Below are positions 16,859 to 26,484 of a DNA stretch of 64,000 bases, in pieces. A model generated the notes under the pieces. It searched no databases. It was not told the DNA's origin and saw only the letters and a program-made list of their open reading frames with translations. Origin of the DNA: Okibacterium fritillariae (GTDB lineage: Bacteria > Actinomycetota > Actinomycetes > Actinomycetales > Microbacteriaceae); contig NZ_FUZP01000001.1 in NCBI RefSeq assembly GCF_900167575.1, positions 248,001 to 312,000 of the forward strand, given 5' to 3'. Position 1 is the stretch's first letter, and each line of letters starts with the position of its first letter. The translations under genes and the position numbers were made by a program.

Positions 16859-19800
16859 TCATCGCAGCACCTGGATCTCGGCGATGGACCACCAGTGCCC
16901 GCCGTCGGTGCCGGTCTGGTGCACGTTGATGTAGCGCGCGTTCTGGGCGGGCAGCGTGATGTCGAGCACGTTGCCGGTTCCGCTGCCCGCCGCCACGAGC
17001 GTCCAGCCCGAACCGTTCGAGGTGTAGACCTCGTAGCCGCGCGGGTAGTCGCCGCCCGAGTTGTCGAGGTTGCCCGCGGCGATGAGCTGCACCTTGCTGA
17101 ACGCCTGCGCGCTGCCCAGGTCGAGCTGGAACCATTCGGTGCCGTTCTGCGCCGCGCCGTCGCTCCAGCGGGTGTCGAGCAACCCGTCGGTGGCATTGGC
17201 CGTGGCCGACCCGGTCGCGGTGGCCGACGCGGAGGTGCTCCATCCGGTGCGGGGGAGCGGCACGCCGAACGGCTGCGTCGACGGCGTGCCCCACACGGTC
17301 AGTTCGGCCACCGACCAGTAGGCGCTCGCGAAGGGGGCCGTCAGGGTGACGCGCAGGTAGCGGGCGTCGGTGCTGAGCCACTGGGCCCGCACGTCGGCCG
17401 CCACACCCGTGGCCTGGGCGACGGGCGTCCAGGTGCTGCCATCCATCGATGCGCTGACGGTGTAGCCGCGCGGGTAGTCGCCCGTGGAGGCGGCCGCGTC
17501 GAGGTCGATTCCGGTGGTCTGCGTGATGCGGCCGAGGTCGACCTGCAGATACTGACCGGGTGCCTGGGCGGCGCCCGTGCTCCAGCGCGTGGCGGTGTTG
17601 CCGTCGAGGATGTTCGCGGTCGATGTGCCCGCCTCGGTGGAGGAGGCCGATGCCGACCAGCCGGTGCGCGGCAGCACGATCGGTGCCAGGTTGTAGGCGC
17701 GCAGTTCGGCGATGCTCCAGTAGTTGCCGGCCGCCGCACCCGTCTGGGTGATGCGCACATAGCGCGCGTTCGTGGTGGGGAACGCGATCTTGGTGGTCGG
17801 CGAGGCCCCGTTGGCGGCGGCCGTGGCGGGTGCGGCCGCACCGCTGCCCACCGCCACGGGCGAGCTCCACGTGGTGCCGTTCGTCGAGGTCGAGACGCTG
17901 TAGCCGCGCGGCTGATCGCCGGGGTTGCGCGCGTTGTCGAGCTCGAGCGCGTTCACGCTGCGCGCCTGCCCGAGGTCGAGCGTGAACGTCTGCCCGGAGG
18001 CCTGGGCGGCACCGCTCGACCAGCGCGTCGATTCGATGCCGTCGATGGCGCGCGCCGCGACGTCGGTGCCGCTTGTGGGGGCACCCGACACGCTCGCGCC
18101 GGCGAGCGGCAGCAGCCCCTGCGCGCTGTTGTAGAGCGACAGGTTGGCGATGCTCCACCAGCGGGCCGCGCTGCCGGTCTGTGTGATGCGCAGATAGCGG
18201 GCGGATGTCGTGGGCACCGTGATGTTGGTCAGCGACGAGGTGCCGGCGCCCGACGCCACGGCCGCGCTCCACGTGCTGCCGTTCGCCGAGGTCTGCACCT
18301 GATATCCGGCGGGCGCGTCGCCGCCGAGCGATCCGCCGTTGAGCGTGATCTGGTCGAACGTCTTGGCCTGGCCGAGGTCGACCGTGAAGGTCTGGCCCGC
18401 GGCCTGGTTCGTGCCCGAGGTCCACGCGGTCGTGCTCGAGCCGTCGATCGCCTGCGTCGCGGTGAAGGCCCCGCTCGTCGCCGAAGCCGAAGCGACAGCC
18501 CCCGCTGTCGACACTGTGTCGCCGGTGGTGGGCGTGTAGATATACGTCGCGACGGTGTCGCCCGGAATGGTGTCGGTGAACTGTCCGTCGGGCGTGGCCA
18601 CGCGGATGGCGGCGGCGGGCGTGTTCTGCACGGCGCTGTTGGTCGACGTGGGGATGCGGTTCACGACCACCGTGACGATGGTGCCGTCGGGGTTCTTGAA
18701 CGCCACGTTCGTGAGGTTGCCGTTCACGCGGTCGGTGCTGTCGATGCGCACGGCGCCGGGCTGCACGTAGCGCGAGAACTGGCCGAACGAGTAGTACCAG
18801 CCGTTCAACTGATAGTTGCTCGTGTCGCCCTGGTTGGTGGTGCTGCTGCCCGCGAACGACACGACGGATGGCGTGTAGAAGTCGGGGTTGGTGTTCGACG
18901 TGCCCTGCCAATATCCGGGTCCCGGCCCGGGCATGAACTGGTACTGCGTGATCCAGTAGGAGTAGCTCGACACGTTGTTGCGGAAGTACTCGACCAGCCG
19001 GTCGGCGCCGTTCGTGATCTCGGTGATGTGGGCCGTTTTGCCGGGGTGCAGGGCCTCGACGGCGCTGGGCTGCCACACCTGCGTGCCGGCGTAGTTGTGC
19101 CAGCCGAGCCCGTCGACGGCCGCGTTGGCCGCCGCGTTGCCGAGCAGGGCGTCGGCGTAGGGGAACGAGTTCTGCTCGTTGTCGTCGAGTCCCCAGATCT
19201 TGGTGGCGATGCCCGCGGTGGTGAAGGCGCTCTTCAGCACGACGGCGAACTCGGCGAGCTGGGTCGGGCTGAAGCACGTGGCCGGGTAGGGCATGGTGAT
19301 GTTGGGCTCGTTCTGCAGCGTGACCGCGTACACCGGGATGCCCTGGGCCTTGTAGGCCTGGATGTATTTCACGTAGTACTGCGCAAGAACCGGGTAGTAG
19401 TCGACGCTCGAACCGGTCGACCCGCCGTGGTGCACGCGCGGTGCGGAGCCATCGGTGGGGCACGTGCCGCCGGCCGCCGGGCCCGTGATGCTCGACGTGG
19501 TCTTCATCCAGGCGGGCGGCGACCACAGGGACGAGTAGAACTTGGCCTGCGGGTTGATCTCGAGGACGCGCTTGAGCATCGTGATGAGCCCGTTGTCGAT
19601 GTCCTTCTGAATGGAGAACGTGGCGAGCGAGGGGTCGGGCGTGCCGCCGTTGTCGGCGTAGGTCCAGTAGTTGGGCGCGTCGCGGCAGAAGTCCGCGCAG
19701 CCGATGGGCAGGCGCATGAGGTTGAAGTTGTTGCCCGTGGTCGGGTTGAACAGATCGTTCAGCGCGCGCTCGCGGTTGGCGGGCGCCAGCAGTCCGAGGT

Positions 19801-20113
19801 TGTAGACGCTCGTGTCCTCGAGGGACCCGCCGAAGCCCTCCCACGTTTGATACGTGATCGACGGGTCGACCGCGATGGTCGAGGTCCCAGCCGCGGCGTT
19901 GGCGAGCGGCGCCAGGGTCTTGGGGGCCTGCGTGGTGAGGCGGTTCGTGGTCGAGGCGTCGTTGTAACCGCTGTAGACCACCTCGACTTTTCCTCCCGAG
20001 CCGGTCGACGCCTGGGCGGTCTCGACGATCGACATCGTTCCCACTCCCGTCGCGACGAGGGCGACGGCCGCGGCCGAGGCGAGTAGTGAACGCAATCGAT
20101 GTGTTCTGAGCAT
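16859..20113 (-). CDS. secreted GH30 glycoside hydrolase with four discoidin-like (F5/8 type C) domains
   Basis: 1084 residues. A signal peptide covers about 1-36 (ending in AQAS). The GH30 barrel spans about 80-450: TWEGFGGSLEDT at 90-101, acid/base Glu269 in LQNEPN and nucleophile Glu365 in HITEITNG; the beta-side domain runs to about 530. Four repeated discoidin/CBM32-like domains follow (about 535-675, 680-825, 828-955, 958-1084), each with an AIDG or DGNTATRWS-type motif, a VDLG strand and a YPRGY-type strand. GH30 members include beta-glucosidases, xylanases and beta-1,6-galactanases; the neighbouring GH43 makes a galactanase role plausible but unproven. No sorting signal, so released or carbohydrate-tethered. 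Confidence 0.9.
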   Translation of the reverse strand: MLRTHRLRSLLASAAAVALVATGVGTMSIVETAQASTGSGGKVEVVYSGYNDASTTNRLTTQAPKTLAPLANAAAGTSTIAVDPSITYQTWEGFGGSLEDTSVYNLGLLAPANRERALNDLFNPTTGNNFNLMRLPIGCADFCRDAPNYWTYADNGGTPDPSLATFSIQKDIDNGLITMLKRVLEINPQAKFYSSLWSPPAWMKTTSSITGPAAGGTCPTDGSAPRVHHGGSTGSSVDYYPVLAQYYVKYIQAYKAQGIPVYAVTLQNEPNITMPYPATCFSPTQLAEFAVVLKSAFTTAGIATKIWGLDDNEQNSFPYADALLGNAAANAAVDGLGWHNYAGTQVWQPSAVEALHPGKTAHITEITNGADRLVEYFRNNVSSYSYWITQYQFMPGPGPGYWQGTSNTNPDFYTPSVVSFAGSSTTNQGDTSNYQLNGWYYSFGQFSRYVQPGAVRIDSTDRVNGNLTNVAFKNPDGTIVTVVVNRIPTSTNSAVQNTPAAAIRVATPDGQFTDTIPGDTVATYIYTPTTGDTVSTAGAVASASATSGAFTATQAIDGSSTTAWTSGTNQAAGQTFTVDLGQAKTFDQITLNGGSLGGDAPAGYQVQTSANGSTWSAAVASGAGTSSLTNITVPTTSARYLRITQTGSAARWWSIANLSLYNSAQGLLPLAGASVSGAPTSGTDVAARAIDGIESTRWSSGAAQASGQTFTLDLGQARSVNALELDNARNPGDQPRGYSVSTSTNGTTWSSPVAVGSGAAAPATAAANGASPTTKIAFPTTNARYVRITQTGAAAGNYWSIAELRAYNLAPIVLPRTGWSASASSTEAGTSTANILDGNTATRWSTGAAQAPGQYLQVDLGRITQTTGIDLDAAASTGDYPRGYTVSASMDGSTWTPVAQATGVAADVRAQWLSTDARYLRVTLTAPFASAYWSVAELTVWGTPSTQPFGVPLPRTGWSTSASATATGSATANATDGLLDTRWSDGAAQNGTEWFQLDLGSAQAFSKVQLIAAGNLDNSGGDYPRGYEVYTSNGSGWTLVAAGSGTGNVLDITLPAQNARYINVHQTGTDGGHWWSIAEIQVLR

Positions 20114-20149
20114 GGCGACCCTCCATTAGATCAACGGCTGCCAGTGTGC

Positions 20150-20163
20150 CGTGAAGCGCTTCA
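20150..20163. promoter_or_regulatory. LacI-type operator 1 of the polysaccharide locus
   Basis: Perfect palindrome GTGAAGCGCTTCAC, 37 bases upstream of the GH30 start. It shares the core TGAARCGMTTCA with the sites at 20260-20274 and 27579-27592, so it is probably bound by the LacI protein at 26481-27599. Confidence 0.78.
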
Positions 20164-20259
20164 CCGTGTCAACACCAGTTTTGATGTGTGTCCACACTGT
20201 TTCGCGAAAGACAAGCCCGGAATTGGTTTGACAACCGCCCGGCATGCCCGTACATTCAC

Positions 20260-20274
20260 GATGAAACGCTTCAC
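20260..20274. promoter_or_regulatory. LacI-type operator 2 of the polysaccharide locus
   Basis: GATGAAACGCTTCAC with core TGAAACGCTTCA, 28 bases upstream of the substrate-binding-protein start and overlapping its presumed promoter. It is the importer-side partner of operator 1, 111 bp away, which would allow looping across the divergent promoters. Confidence 0.75.
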
Positions 20275-20301
20275 CAGGTTTGTCACATTCAAGGAGGAAT
20301 A

Positions 20302-21612
20302 GTGTCTACAGCAATCAAGCGGGGCCGGCGGGTCATGCCCCTCGTCGCACTCGTCAGTGCCGGCGTGCTCGCCATGACCGCGTGCAGCGGCGACGGTGGG
20401 GGTGGGGCCGCGGGCTCCGGCACCTTCACCTATCTCGGGCAGAACGAGAACACCACCATCGTCGACACGCTGAAGACGCTCTCGGGCGATCAGTGCAAGA
20501 CCGAGAACGCGGCTGCAAAACTCACGCCCGACGCCATCCCCGGCACCACGTGGGACCAGCAATTGCAGCTGCTCGCGGGCCAGGGCGGCCTCTCGAACTT
20601 CAGCATGGCCGCGGGCACGCCCTCGCTCATGAAGCAGTTCATCGAGGGCGACCAGGTGAAAGACCTGAGCACCGAGCTCAAAGATCTCGACCTCGAAGAC
20701 AAGATCCTGCCCGCCGCGGCATCCACCATCAAGGCGCTGCACGGCACCGACGACCTCTATGCGCTGCCCACCGAGTTCAACATCGAGGGCTTCTGGTTCA
20801 ACAAGAAGATGCTCGAAGACAACGGCATCACCCCACCCGAGACGTGGGACGAGCTGGTCGATGCGGCCGCCACGTTCCAGGCCGCCGGCATCCAGCCCTT
20901 CTCGGCCTCGGGTGAACAGGGATGGCCCATCACGCGACTCGTCGGCAACTACCTGTTCCGCGAGCTCGGTCCCGACGCCCTGCAGAAGGTGGCGGATGGC
21001 GACGCCAAGCTCACCGATCCCGAATACGTGAAGGCCGCCGATGAGGTCGCCAAGCTCGGATCGGCCGGCTACTTCGGCGATGCCCCCACGTCGATCGACT
21101 ACGACACCTCGATCAACCTGTTCCTCACGGGCAAGGCCGCCTTCCTCTATATGGGCAGCTGGGCCATCACGGCGTTCAACGACGAGGCGCAGAACCAGAT
21201 CGGCGTCGACAACGTGGGCTTTGTGCCGTTCCCCGACGTCGAGGGCGGCAAGGGAAGCAGCGATCAGGTGCCCGCCAACGTCGGCATCCCGACCATGTTC
21301 GCGAGCAACGGTTTCACCGACGACACCAAGGCGTGGCTCGGATGCATCGTCGAGAACTACGGCGACACCGTGCTGAAGGACAACGGCGTGGTCTCGGGCT
21401 TCCAGATCGACAACCCGCCCGCCGATCTGCCCGCCACGACCAAGCTCGTGCAGGATGTCATCGCCAAGGCCCCGTCGAGCGTGCTGTGGTTCGAGGCGCT
21501 CATGTCGGCCCAGGCCACCACGGTCAGCCAGTCGAACGGCGGCGGCCTGGCCAACGGGTCCATCACGGGCGAGCAGTTCATGAAGCTCGTGCAGGACGCC
21601 AACCAGGGCTAG
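20302..21612 (+). CDS. sugar ABC transporter substrate-binding lipoprotein
   Basis: 436 residues. GTG start at 20302 follows a strong AAGGAGGAAT. N-terminal lipobox MTAC with the Cys near residue 29, so it is anchored to the outer face of the membrane. It is a family 1 (maltose/oligosaccharide) solute-binding fold, with the typical ALPTEFNIEGFWFNKKMLED and GKAAFLYMGSWAI segments. It captures an oligosaccharide for the two permeases downstream. No ATPase is encoded nearby, so a shared MsiK-like ATPase elsewhere is needed, as usual in actinobacteria. Confidence 0.93.
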   Translation: MSTAIKRGRRVMPLVALVSAGVLAMTACSGDGGGGAAGSGTFTYLGQNENTTIVDTLKTLSGDQCKTENAAAKLTPDAIPGTTWDQQLQLLAGQGGLSNFSMAAGTPSLMKQFIEGDQVKDLSTELKDLDLEDKILPAAASTIKALHGTDDLYALPTEFNIEGFWFNKKMLEDNGITPPETWDELVDAAATFQAAGIQPFSASGEQGWPITRLVGNYLFRELGPDALQKVADGDAKLTDPEYVKAADEVAKLGSAGYFGDAPTSIDYDTSINLFLTGKAAFLYMGSWAITAFNDEAQNQIGVDNVGFVPFPDVEGGKGSSDQVPANVGIPTMFASNGFTDDTKAWLGCIVENYGDTVLKDNGVVSGFQIDNPPADLPATTKLVQDVIAKAPSSVLWFEALMSAQATTVSQSNGGGLANGSITGEQFMKLVQDANQG

Positions 21613-21679
21613 ACCCGAATCGGCCGCACCCCGCCGCTCCCTCCCCGGGCGGCGCCGGGTGCCGGCCCTCACGGTGATC

Positions 21680-21712
21680 GCGTCGACCGGCCGAGGCCTG
21701 GCCGGTCGACGC
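21680..21712 (+). promoter_or_regulatory. intercistronic mRNA hairpin after the binding-protein gene
   Basis: Perfect 13-bp stem GCGTCGACCGGCC/GGCCGGTCGACGC with a 7-base loop, without a following T run, in the 128-base gap between binding protein and permease. Such hairpins commonly protect the upstream message or cause partial termination, giving more binding protein than permease. Confidence 0.7.
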
Positions 21713-21740
21713 GACCCTCCTTCGAACGTGAAAGCAGATC

Positions 21741-22625
21741 ATGAACAAAGTCCTCGGAGATCGTCGGGCGATCTTCCTCCTTCTCGGGCCGGCGCTGCTG
21801 GTCTACACCGTCGTCATGCTCGTGCCGATCTTCTGGTCGATGGGCTACACGGTGTTCGACGGCAACGCGCTCACGGGCTTCACGTTCGTGGGGCTCGATA
21901 ACTTCGCGAAGTTCTTCGGCGACCCGACGGCCCTGAGCGCCACGTGGTTCACCATTCGGTATGCCATCATCCTCACCGTCTTGCAGGTCGGTTTCGGCTA
22001 CCTGCTGGCGCTGCTGTACACGTTCCGCATCAAGCGCGCGTCGAGCCTCATCCGTACCATCTTCTTCTTCCCCGTGGTGCTGCCGACCGTGGGTGTCGGC
22101 CTGCTCTTCCAGAAGCTGTTCGAGGCGGCGCCGACCACGGGACCGGTCAACGGTTTCCTCAACTTCCTGGGCGCGCCCTCGGTCGACTGGTTCGGTTATG
22201 CCGACTCGTCGTTCTGGGTCGTGATCCTGCTCGACCTGTGGCGCTCGATGGGGTTCTACGCGATCCTGCTCTACGCCGGGCTCGTCGACATTCCCGAAGA
22301 GTTGCTCGAATCGGCGCGCATCGACGGGGCATCCGGATGGAAGCTCGTGCGCTCGATCGTGCTGCCGCTCTCCCTGCCCGTGCTGCTGTCATCGCTCATC
22401 TTCAGCATCAACGGCACGCTCAAGGTGTTCGACACCATCGTGGCGCTGACCAACGGCGGGCCGGGCAACACGACCACGCCGCTGACGCTCTACATGTTCC
22501 AGACCTCGTTCAGCTACGGCGAATACGGCTACGGCAGCACCATCGCGATGATGCTGACCATTCTGTGCCTGCTCGTCACGCTGCTGATCTTCCGCTCCAC
22601 CCGACGCGACCTCACCAAGGGGTGA
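21741..22625 (+). CDS. sugar ABC transporter permease (MalF-like)
   Basis: 294 residues with six membrane helices. The cytoplasmic EAA loop is visible as EELLESARIDGASGWKLVRS. RBS is weak (GTGAAAGCAG). Forms a heterodimer with the next gene product. Fits the CUT1 carbohydrate uptake family together with the binding protein upstream. Confidence 0.93.
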   Translation: MNKVLGDRRAIFLLLGPALLVYTVVMLVPIFWSMGYTVFDGNALTGFTFVGLDNFAKFFGDPTALSATWFTIRYAIILTVLQVGFGYLLALLYTFRIKRASSLIRTIFFFPVVLPTVGVGLLFQKLFEAAPTTGPVNGFLNFLGAPSVDWFGYADSSFWVVILLDLWRSMGFYAILLYAGLVDIPEELLESARIDGASGWKLVRSIVLPLSLPVLLSSLIFSINGTLKVFDTIVALTNGGPGNTTTPLTLYMFQTSFSYGEYGYGSTIAMMLTILCLLVTLLIFRSTRRDLTKG

Positions 22626-22627
22626 CC

Positions 22628-23644
22628 ATGACGACCGCATCCGGATCCTCCTCCGCCCCGTCCGCCGCATCCACGCTCGCCTCCGGGCCCGCGAGGGGTA
22701 ACGCGCCGACCTCGCCCAGCTCGTCGACCTCGTCCTCCGCCGGTCGCGGCGACTCCCGTGCTCGCGGCGGGTCATTCACCCGCCGCCCCGACCGCTCGCG
22801 CCGCAGCCGCAAGGTGCGCCGCTTCTTCGGCCGGCTGCCGCTCAACATCGTGATCGTGCTGCTGCTCGTGGCCGTCATCTATCCGATCCTGTGGCTCATC
22901 CTCAGCTCGTTCAAGACGCAGCTCGAGTTCCTCAACGAACCGTTCTGGTCGCTGCCCGCGTCGTGGTCGTTCGACAACTACACGACCGCTTTCGTCGACG
23001 GCGGCCTCGGCCGATACATCCTCAACAGTGTGCTCGTCGTGTTCCCCTCGCTCGCCGTCATCCTGATTCTCGGCACGGCGGCCGGTTTCGTGCTCGAGGT
23101 GATGGTGTGGAAGGGCCGCAGCATCGTGCTGCTCGGGTTCCTCGCGGGCGTCATGGTGCCCGCCCAGATGATCCTGCTGCCGCTGTTCACGATCTACTTC
23201 AAGCTGCACCTCACGGGCACGCTCTGGCCACTGTTCTTCACCTACATCGGCATCGGCATGCCCCTCACGGTGTTCATGATGGCCACGTTCTTCCGGGCCA
23301 TCCCGCGGGATGTCTTCGAGGCGGCCACCATCGACGGCGCCAACATCTTCCGGCTCTTCTGGCAGATCGGCCTGCCGCTCGTGCGCAACGCCCTCTTCAC
23401 GATCGGGCTCGTGCAGTTCTTCTTCCTCTGGAACGACCTGCTCATCGCGTTGACCTTCACGAATTCGCAGAACCTGCGCACCATCCAGGCCGGGCTGCTC
23501 AACTTCACCGGCCAATACGGTGCGGTGCAATACGGCCCCACGTTCGCGGGCATCGCCGTGAGCGTGGTCGGCACGTTGGTCATCTACCTCTTCCTCAACC
23601 AGCAGATCATGAAGGGCCTGACCGCAGGCTCCGTGAAAGGATGA
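22628..23644 (+). CDS. sugar ABC transporter permease (MalG-like) with Ser-rich extension
   Basis: 338 residues; ATG 2 bases after the previous stop. The first 60 or so residues are an unusual Ser/Ala/Arg-rich low-complexity cytoplasmic tail (SSAPSAASTL and later RRPDRSRRSRKVRR), followed by six helices and the EAA loop DVFEAATIDGANIFRLFWQI. MalG-type proteins usually lack such a tail; its role is unknown. Overlaps the GH78 gene by 4 bases. Confidence 0.93.
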   Translation: MTTASGSSSAPSAASTLASGPARGNAPTSPSSSTSSSAGRGDSRARGGSFTRRPDRSRRSRKVRRFFGRLPLNIVIVLLLVAVIYPILWLILSSFKTQLEFLNEPFWSLPASWSFDNYTTAFVDGGLGRYILNSVLVVFPSLAVILILGTAAGFVLEVMVWKGRSIVLLGFLAGVMVPAQMILLPLFTIYFKLHLTGTLWPLFFTYIGIGMPLTVFMMATFFRAIPRDVFEAATIDGANIFRLFWQIGLPLVRNALFTIGLVQFFFLWNDLLIALTFTNSQNLRTIQAGLLNFTGQYGAVQYGPTFAGIAVSVVGTLVIYLFLNQQIMKGLTAGSVKG

Positions 23645-26484
23645 CGATGTTCGTCACCACCCCCACCGCCGAGTACCGCCCTGACGGGTTCGGTATCGGT
23701 CAGGCGGCCCCCCGTTTGTCGTGGCGTGTCGAGTCCGAGCAGCCCGAGCGCGCGCAGGTCGCGTATGAGATTCGCCGCGAGAGCGTGCGTCCGTCGGCCC
23801 CGAGTGGCTCGGCCGCGGTTCGCTCCGACACTGACACCAGTGGGGCTGCCGAGACGACCGGCCGGGTCGAGAGCCGCGAGCAGATCTTCGTCGACTGGCC
23901 GTTCGCGCCCCTGGCATCCCGAGAGCGTGTGAGTGTGAGCGTGCGGGTGTGGATGTCGGACGAATCGCCCTCCGACTGGAGCGAGCCGCTGCTGCTCGAG
24001 GCCGCGCTGCTCGAGGCCGACGACTGGGCGAGCGACTTCGTGTGCGTCTCCGAGAGTGCGCCCGCGGAGGGTGTGCGGCCGGGGTATCTGTTGCGGTCGG
24101 AGTTCGAGGTGAGCGCGACGGGCTTAGCTCCGGGAGACGCTGTGGTCGGCACGGAATCGGCCGACGCCGAATCGCCCAGCCGCGAGTCGCCCAGCCGCGA
24201 GTCGGCCCCGTCTTCCCAGGAAGGCGCGGTCGGCCTCGAATCGGCCCGCATCTATGCGACCGCGCACGGCATCTACACGCTGCGGCTCAACGGCCGGCGG
24301 GTCGGCGACGAAGAACTCGCGCCCGGTTGGACGAGCTACGAGCACCGCCTGCGGTACCAGACCTACGACGTCACGGCGCTGCTGCGCGATGGAGCGAACG
24401 CGCTCGCTGCCGAGCTCAGCGACGGCTGGTATCGAGGCCGTATCGGTTTTCACGGCGGCATCTGGGACAACTACGGCGCCGATCTGTCCCTGCTGCTGCA
24501 GCTCGAACTGCGGTACTCCGACGGCTCGCTCGTGGTGGTGCCGCTCGACGACGCGTGGCGGCAGTCATCCGGGCCGGTCACGGCGGCGAGTCTCTACGAC
24601 GGCGAACGCTACGACGCGCGCCTTGAACCGAGCGGATGGGATGAGCCCGGGTTCGACGACAGCGCCTGGGCCCGGCCGACCGTCCTCCCGCGCGAGCGTT
24701 TCCCCGCCGCCCTGGAGGCCCCGATCGGCGTGCCCGTACGCGAGACCGAGACGCTCGCGCCGCAGAGTGTCGAGCGGCGAGTGAACGGCCGCATCCGCCT
24801 CGACTTCGGGCAGAACATCGCGGGCCGCCTGCGCATCCGTGTGGCGGGGCCGGCCGGTCAGACCGTCACGTTGCACCACGCCGAGGTACTCGAGGACGAC
24901 GAGTTGGCGATCCGCCCGCTGCGCTCGGCGCCATCGGTCGACTCCTACACGCTGCGCGGCAGCGACGGCAGCGACGGCAGCGGCGACGGGGTCGAGACGT
25001 GGAGCCCGCGCTTCACCATCCACGGTTTCCGCTATGCCGAGCTCGAGGGCTGGCCGGGCGAGTTCGACCCCGCCGACGCCGTGGCCGTGGTCATCCACTC
25101 GGATATGGAACGCACCGGATGGTTCGAGTCGAGCGACGCCCTGGTGAACAAACTTCACGAGAACACCGTGTGGAGCATGCGCGACAACTTCGTCGACCTG
25201 CCCACCGACTGCCCGCAGCGCGACGAGCGGCTCGGCTGGACGGGCGATATCCAGGTGTTCGCGCCCGCCGCCAGCTTCCTCTATGCGAGCGGCGGCGTGC
25301 TGGCCAGCTGGTTGCGCGACGTGGAGGCCGAGCAGTCACCCGAGGGCGCCGTGCCCAACTTCGTGCCGTGGATCGCGTGCGGTTTTCCCGAGGCATCCTC
25401 GGCGGCGTGGGGTGATGCGGCCGTCATCGTGCCGTGGACCATGTACCTGCGCAACGGCGACCGCGGCGTGCTCGACCGCCAGTTCGCGAGCATGACCGGC
25501 TGGGTCGACCACCTCGCGGGCATGGCCGACGCGTCGGGGCTCATCCGCGAGGGCATGCAGCTGGGCGATTGGCTCGACCCCGCGGCCCCGCCCGAAGACC
25601 CGGGTGCTGGCGTGACCGACAAGTACCTCGTGGCGTCGGCCTATCTGGCGCATTCGGCGCGGCTCACGGCGCGCGCGGCCGAGGTGTTGGGGCGGGCCGA
25701 GGCGGCCGAGCGGTATGGGCGGTTGGCCGATCATACGGCGTCCGCGTTCCGGTTCGAGTTCGTGGCGCCATCCGGTCGTCTCGTCGGTGAGACCGCCACG
25801 TCGCTGGCCGTCGCGCTGGTGTTCGACCTGATCGAGGATGCCGAGCAGCGCGCCCGCGCAGGTGCGCGTCTGGCCGACCTCGTTCGTGAGGGCGACTATC
25901 GCGTGCAGACCGGTTTCGTGGGCACGCCGCTCATCTGCGACGCGCTCGCCGTAACCGGAAACACCGAGGCTGCCTATCGTCTGCTGCTCGAGCAGGGCTG
26001 CCCGTCGTGGCTCTACCCCGTCACCATGGGGGCCACCACGATCTGGGAGCGCTGGGACAGCATGCTGCCCGACGGCACCGTGAATCCGGGCGAGATGACG
26101 TCGTTCAACCACTACGCCCTGGGCGCCGTGGTCGACTTCCTGCACCGCGTGCTCGCGGGCCTGGCCCCGGCCGCCCCTGGCTATCGGGCGCTGCGCATCG
26201 CACCGCAGCCCGGAGCATCCTTCACGTCTGCTCGGGCGGCTCTCACGACACCGTATGGTGCGGCATCCGTCGCCTGGACCCTCGAGGCGGGCGAATTCGT
26301 GCTCGACGTCGTTGTGCCGGTGGGCGTCACGGCCGAGGTCGTGCTGCCGGGCGCCCCCGCGGATGTCGCGCACATCGGCTCGGGCACGCACCGCTTCACG
26401 CGACGCCTGCATGAACCCGCCCTCGCCCCGGCGACCGGCGACAAAACCGCCCCCGCCGACCTGACCACCACCCTGGTCGGCTAG
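23641..26484 (+). CDS. GH78 alpha-L-rhamnosidase
   Basis: 947 residues, no signal peptide, so probably intracellular and acting on imported oligosaccharides. Start ATG overlaps the permease stop. Order: N-terminal beta domains (about 1-330, with DGWYRGRIGFHGG), a concanavalin-like domain, then the (alpha/alpha)6 barrel. The catalytic motif DERLGWTGD (528-536) holds the general acid Glu529 region and TTIWERWDS holds the probable base Glu803. Two Ser/Glu-rich insertions (near residues 45-75 and 170-200, with SPSRESPSRES) break the N-terminal domain and are unlike the family. It removes terminal alpha-L-rhamnose from rhamnogalacturonan or arabinogalactan fragments. Confidence 0.93.
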   Translation: MTMFVTTPTAEYRPDGFGIGQAAPRLSWRVESEQPERAQVAYEIRRESVRPSAPSGSAAVRSDTDTSGAAETTGRVESREQIFVDWPFAPLASRERVSVSVRVWMSDESPSDWSEPLLLEAALLEADDWASDFVCVSESAPAEGVRPGYLLRSEFEVSATGLAPGDAVVGTESADAESPSRESPSRESAPSSQEGAVGLESARIYATAHGIYTLRLNGRRVGDEELAPGWTSYEHRLRYQTYDVTALLRDGANALAAELSDGWYRGRIGFHGGIWDNYGADLSLLLQLELRYSDGSLVVVPLDDAWRQSSGPVTAASLYDGERYDARLEPSGWDEPGFDDSAWARPTVLPRERFPAALEAPIGVPVRETETLAPQSVERRVNGRIRLDFGQNIAGRLRIRVAGPAGQTVTLHHAEVLEDDELAIRPLRSAPSVDSYTLRGSDGSDGSGDGVETWSPRFTIHGFRYAELEGWPGEFDPADAVAVVIHSDMERTGWFESSDALVNKLHENTVWSMRDNFVDLPTDCPQRDERLGWTGDIQVFAPAASFLYASGGVLASWLRDVEAEQSPEGAVPNFVPWIACGFPEASSAAWGDAAVIVPWTMYLRNGDRGVLDRQFASMTGWVDHLAGMADASGLIREGMQLGDWLDPAAPPEDPGAGVTDKYLVASAYLAHSARLTARAAEVLGRAEAAERYGRLADHTASAFRFEFVAPSGRLVGETATSLAVALVFDLIEDAEQRARAGARLADLVREGDYRVQTGFVGTPLICDALAVTGNTEAAYRLLLEQGCPSWLYPVTMGATTIWERWDSMLPDGTVNPGEMTSFNHYALGAVVDFLHRVLAGLAPAAPGYRALRIAPQPGASFTSARAALTTPYGAASVAWTLEAGEFVLDVVVPVGVTAEVVLPGAPADVAHIGSGTHRFTRRLHEPALAPATGDKTAPADLTTTLVG

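Noticed and set aside
16895-20086. Long plus-strand open frame of over 1000 codons opposite the GH30 gene
   Set aside because: It is the mirror of a GC-rich coding gene; its composition is Arg/Gly/Val/Asp-rich with no domain, while the opposite strand has a complete GH30 with catalytic motifs.
16863-20126. One continuous minus-strand frame extending upstream from the GH43 gene to the GH30 start
   Set aside because: Only the last 350 or so codons resemble a protein (GH43); the rest is a shadow of GH30 in another frame.
22891-23640. Upstream extension of the GH78 frame through the permease gene
   Set aside because: The extension is His/Arg-rich shadow of the MalG-like permease; the rhamnosidase start at 23641 overlaps the permease stop as ATGA and matches the family start.
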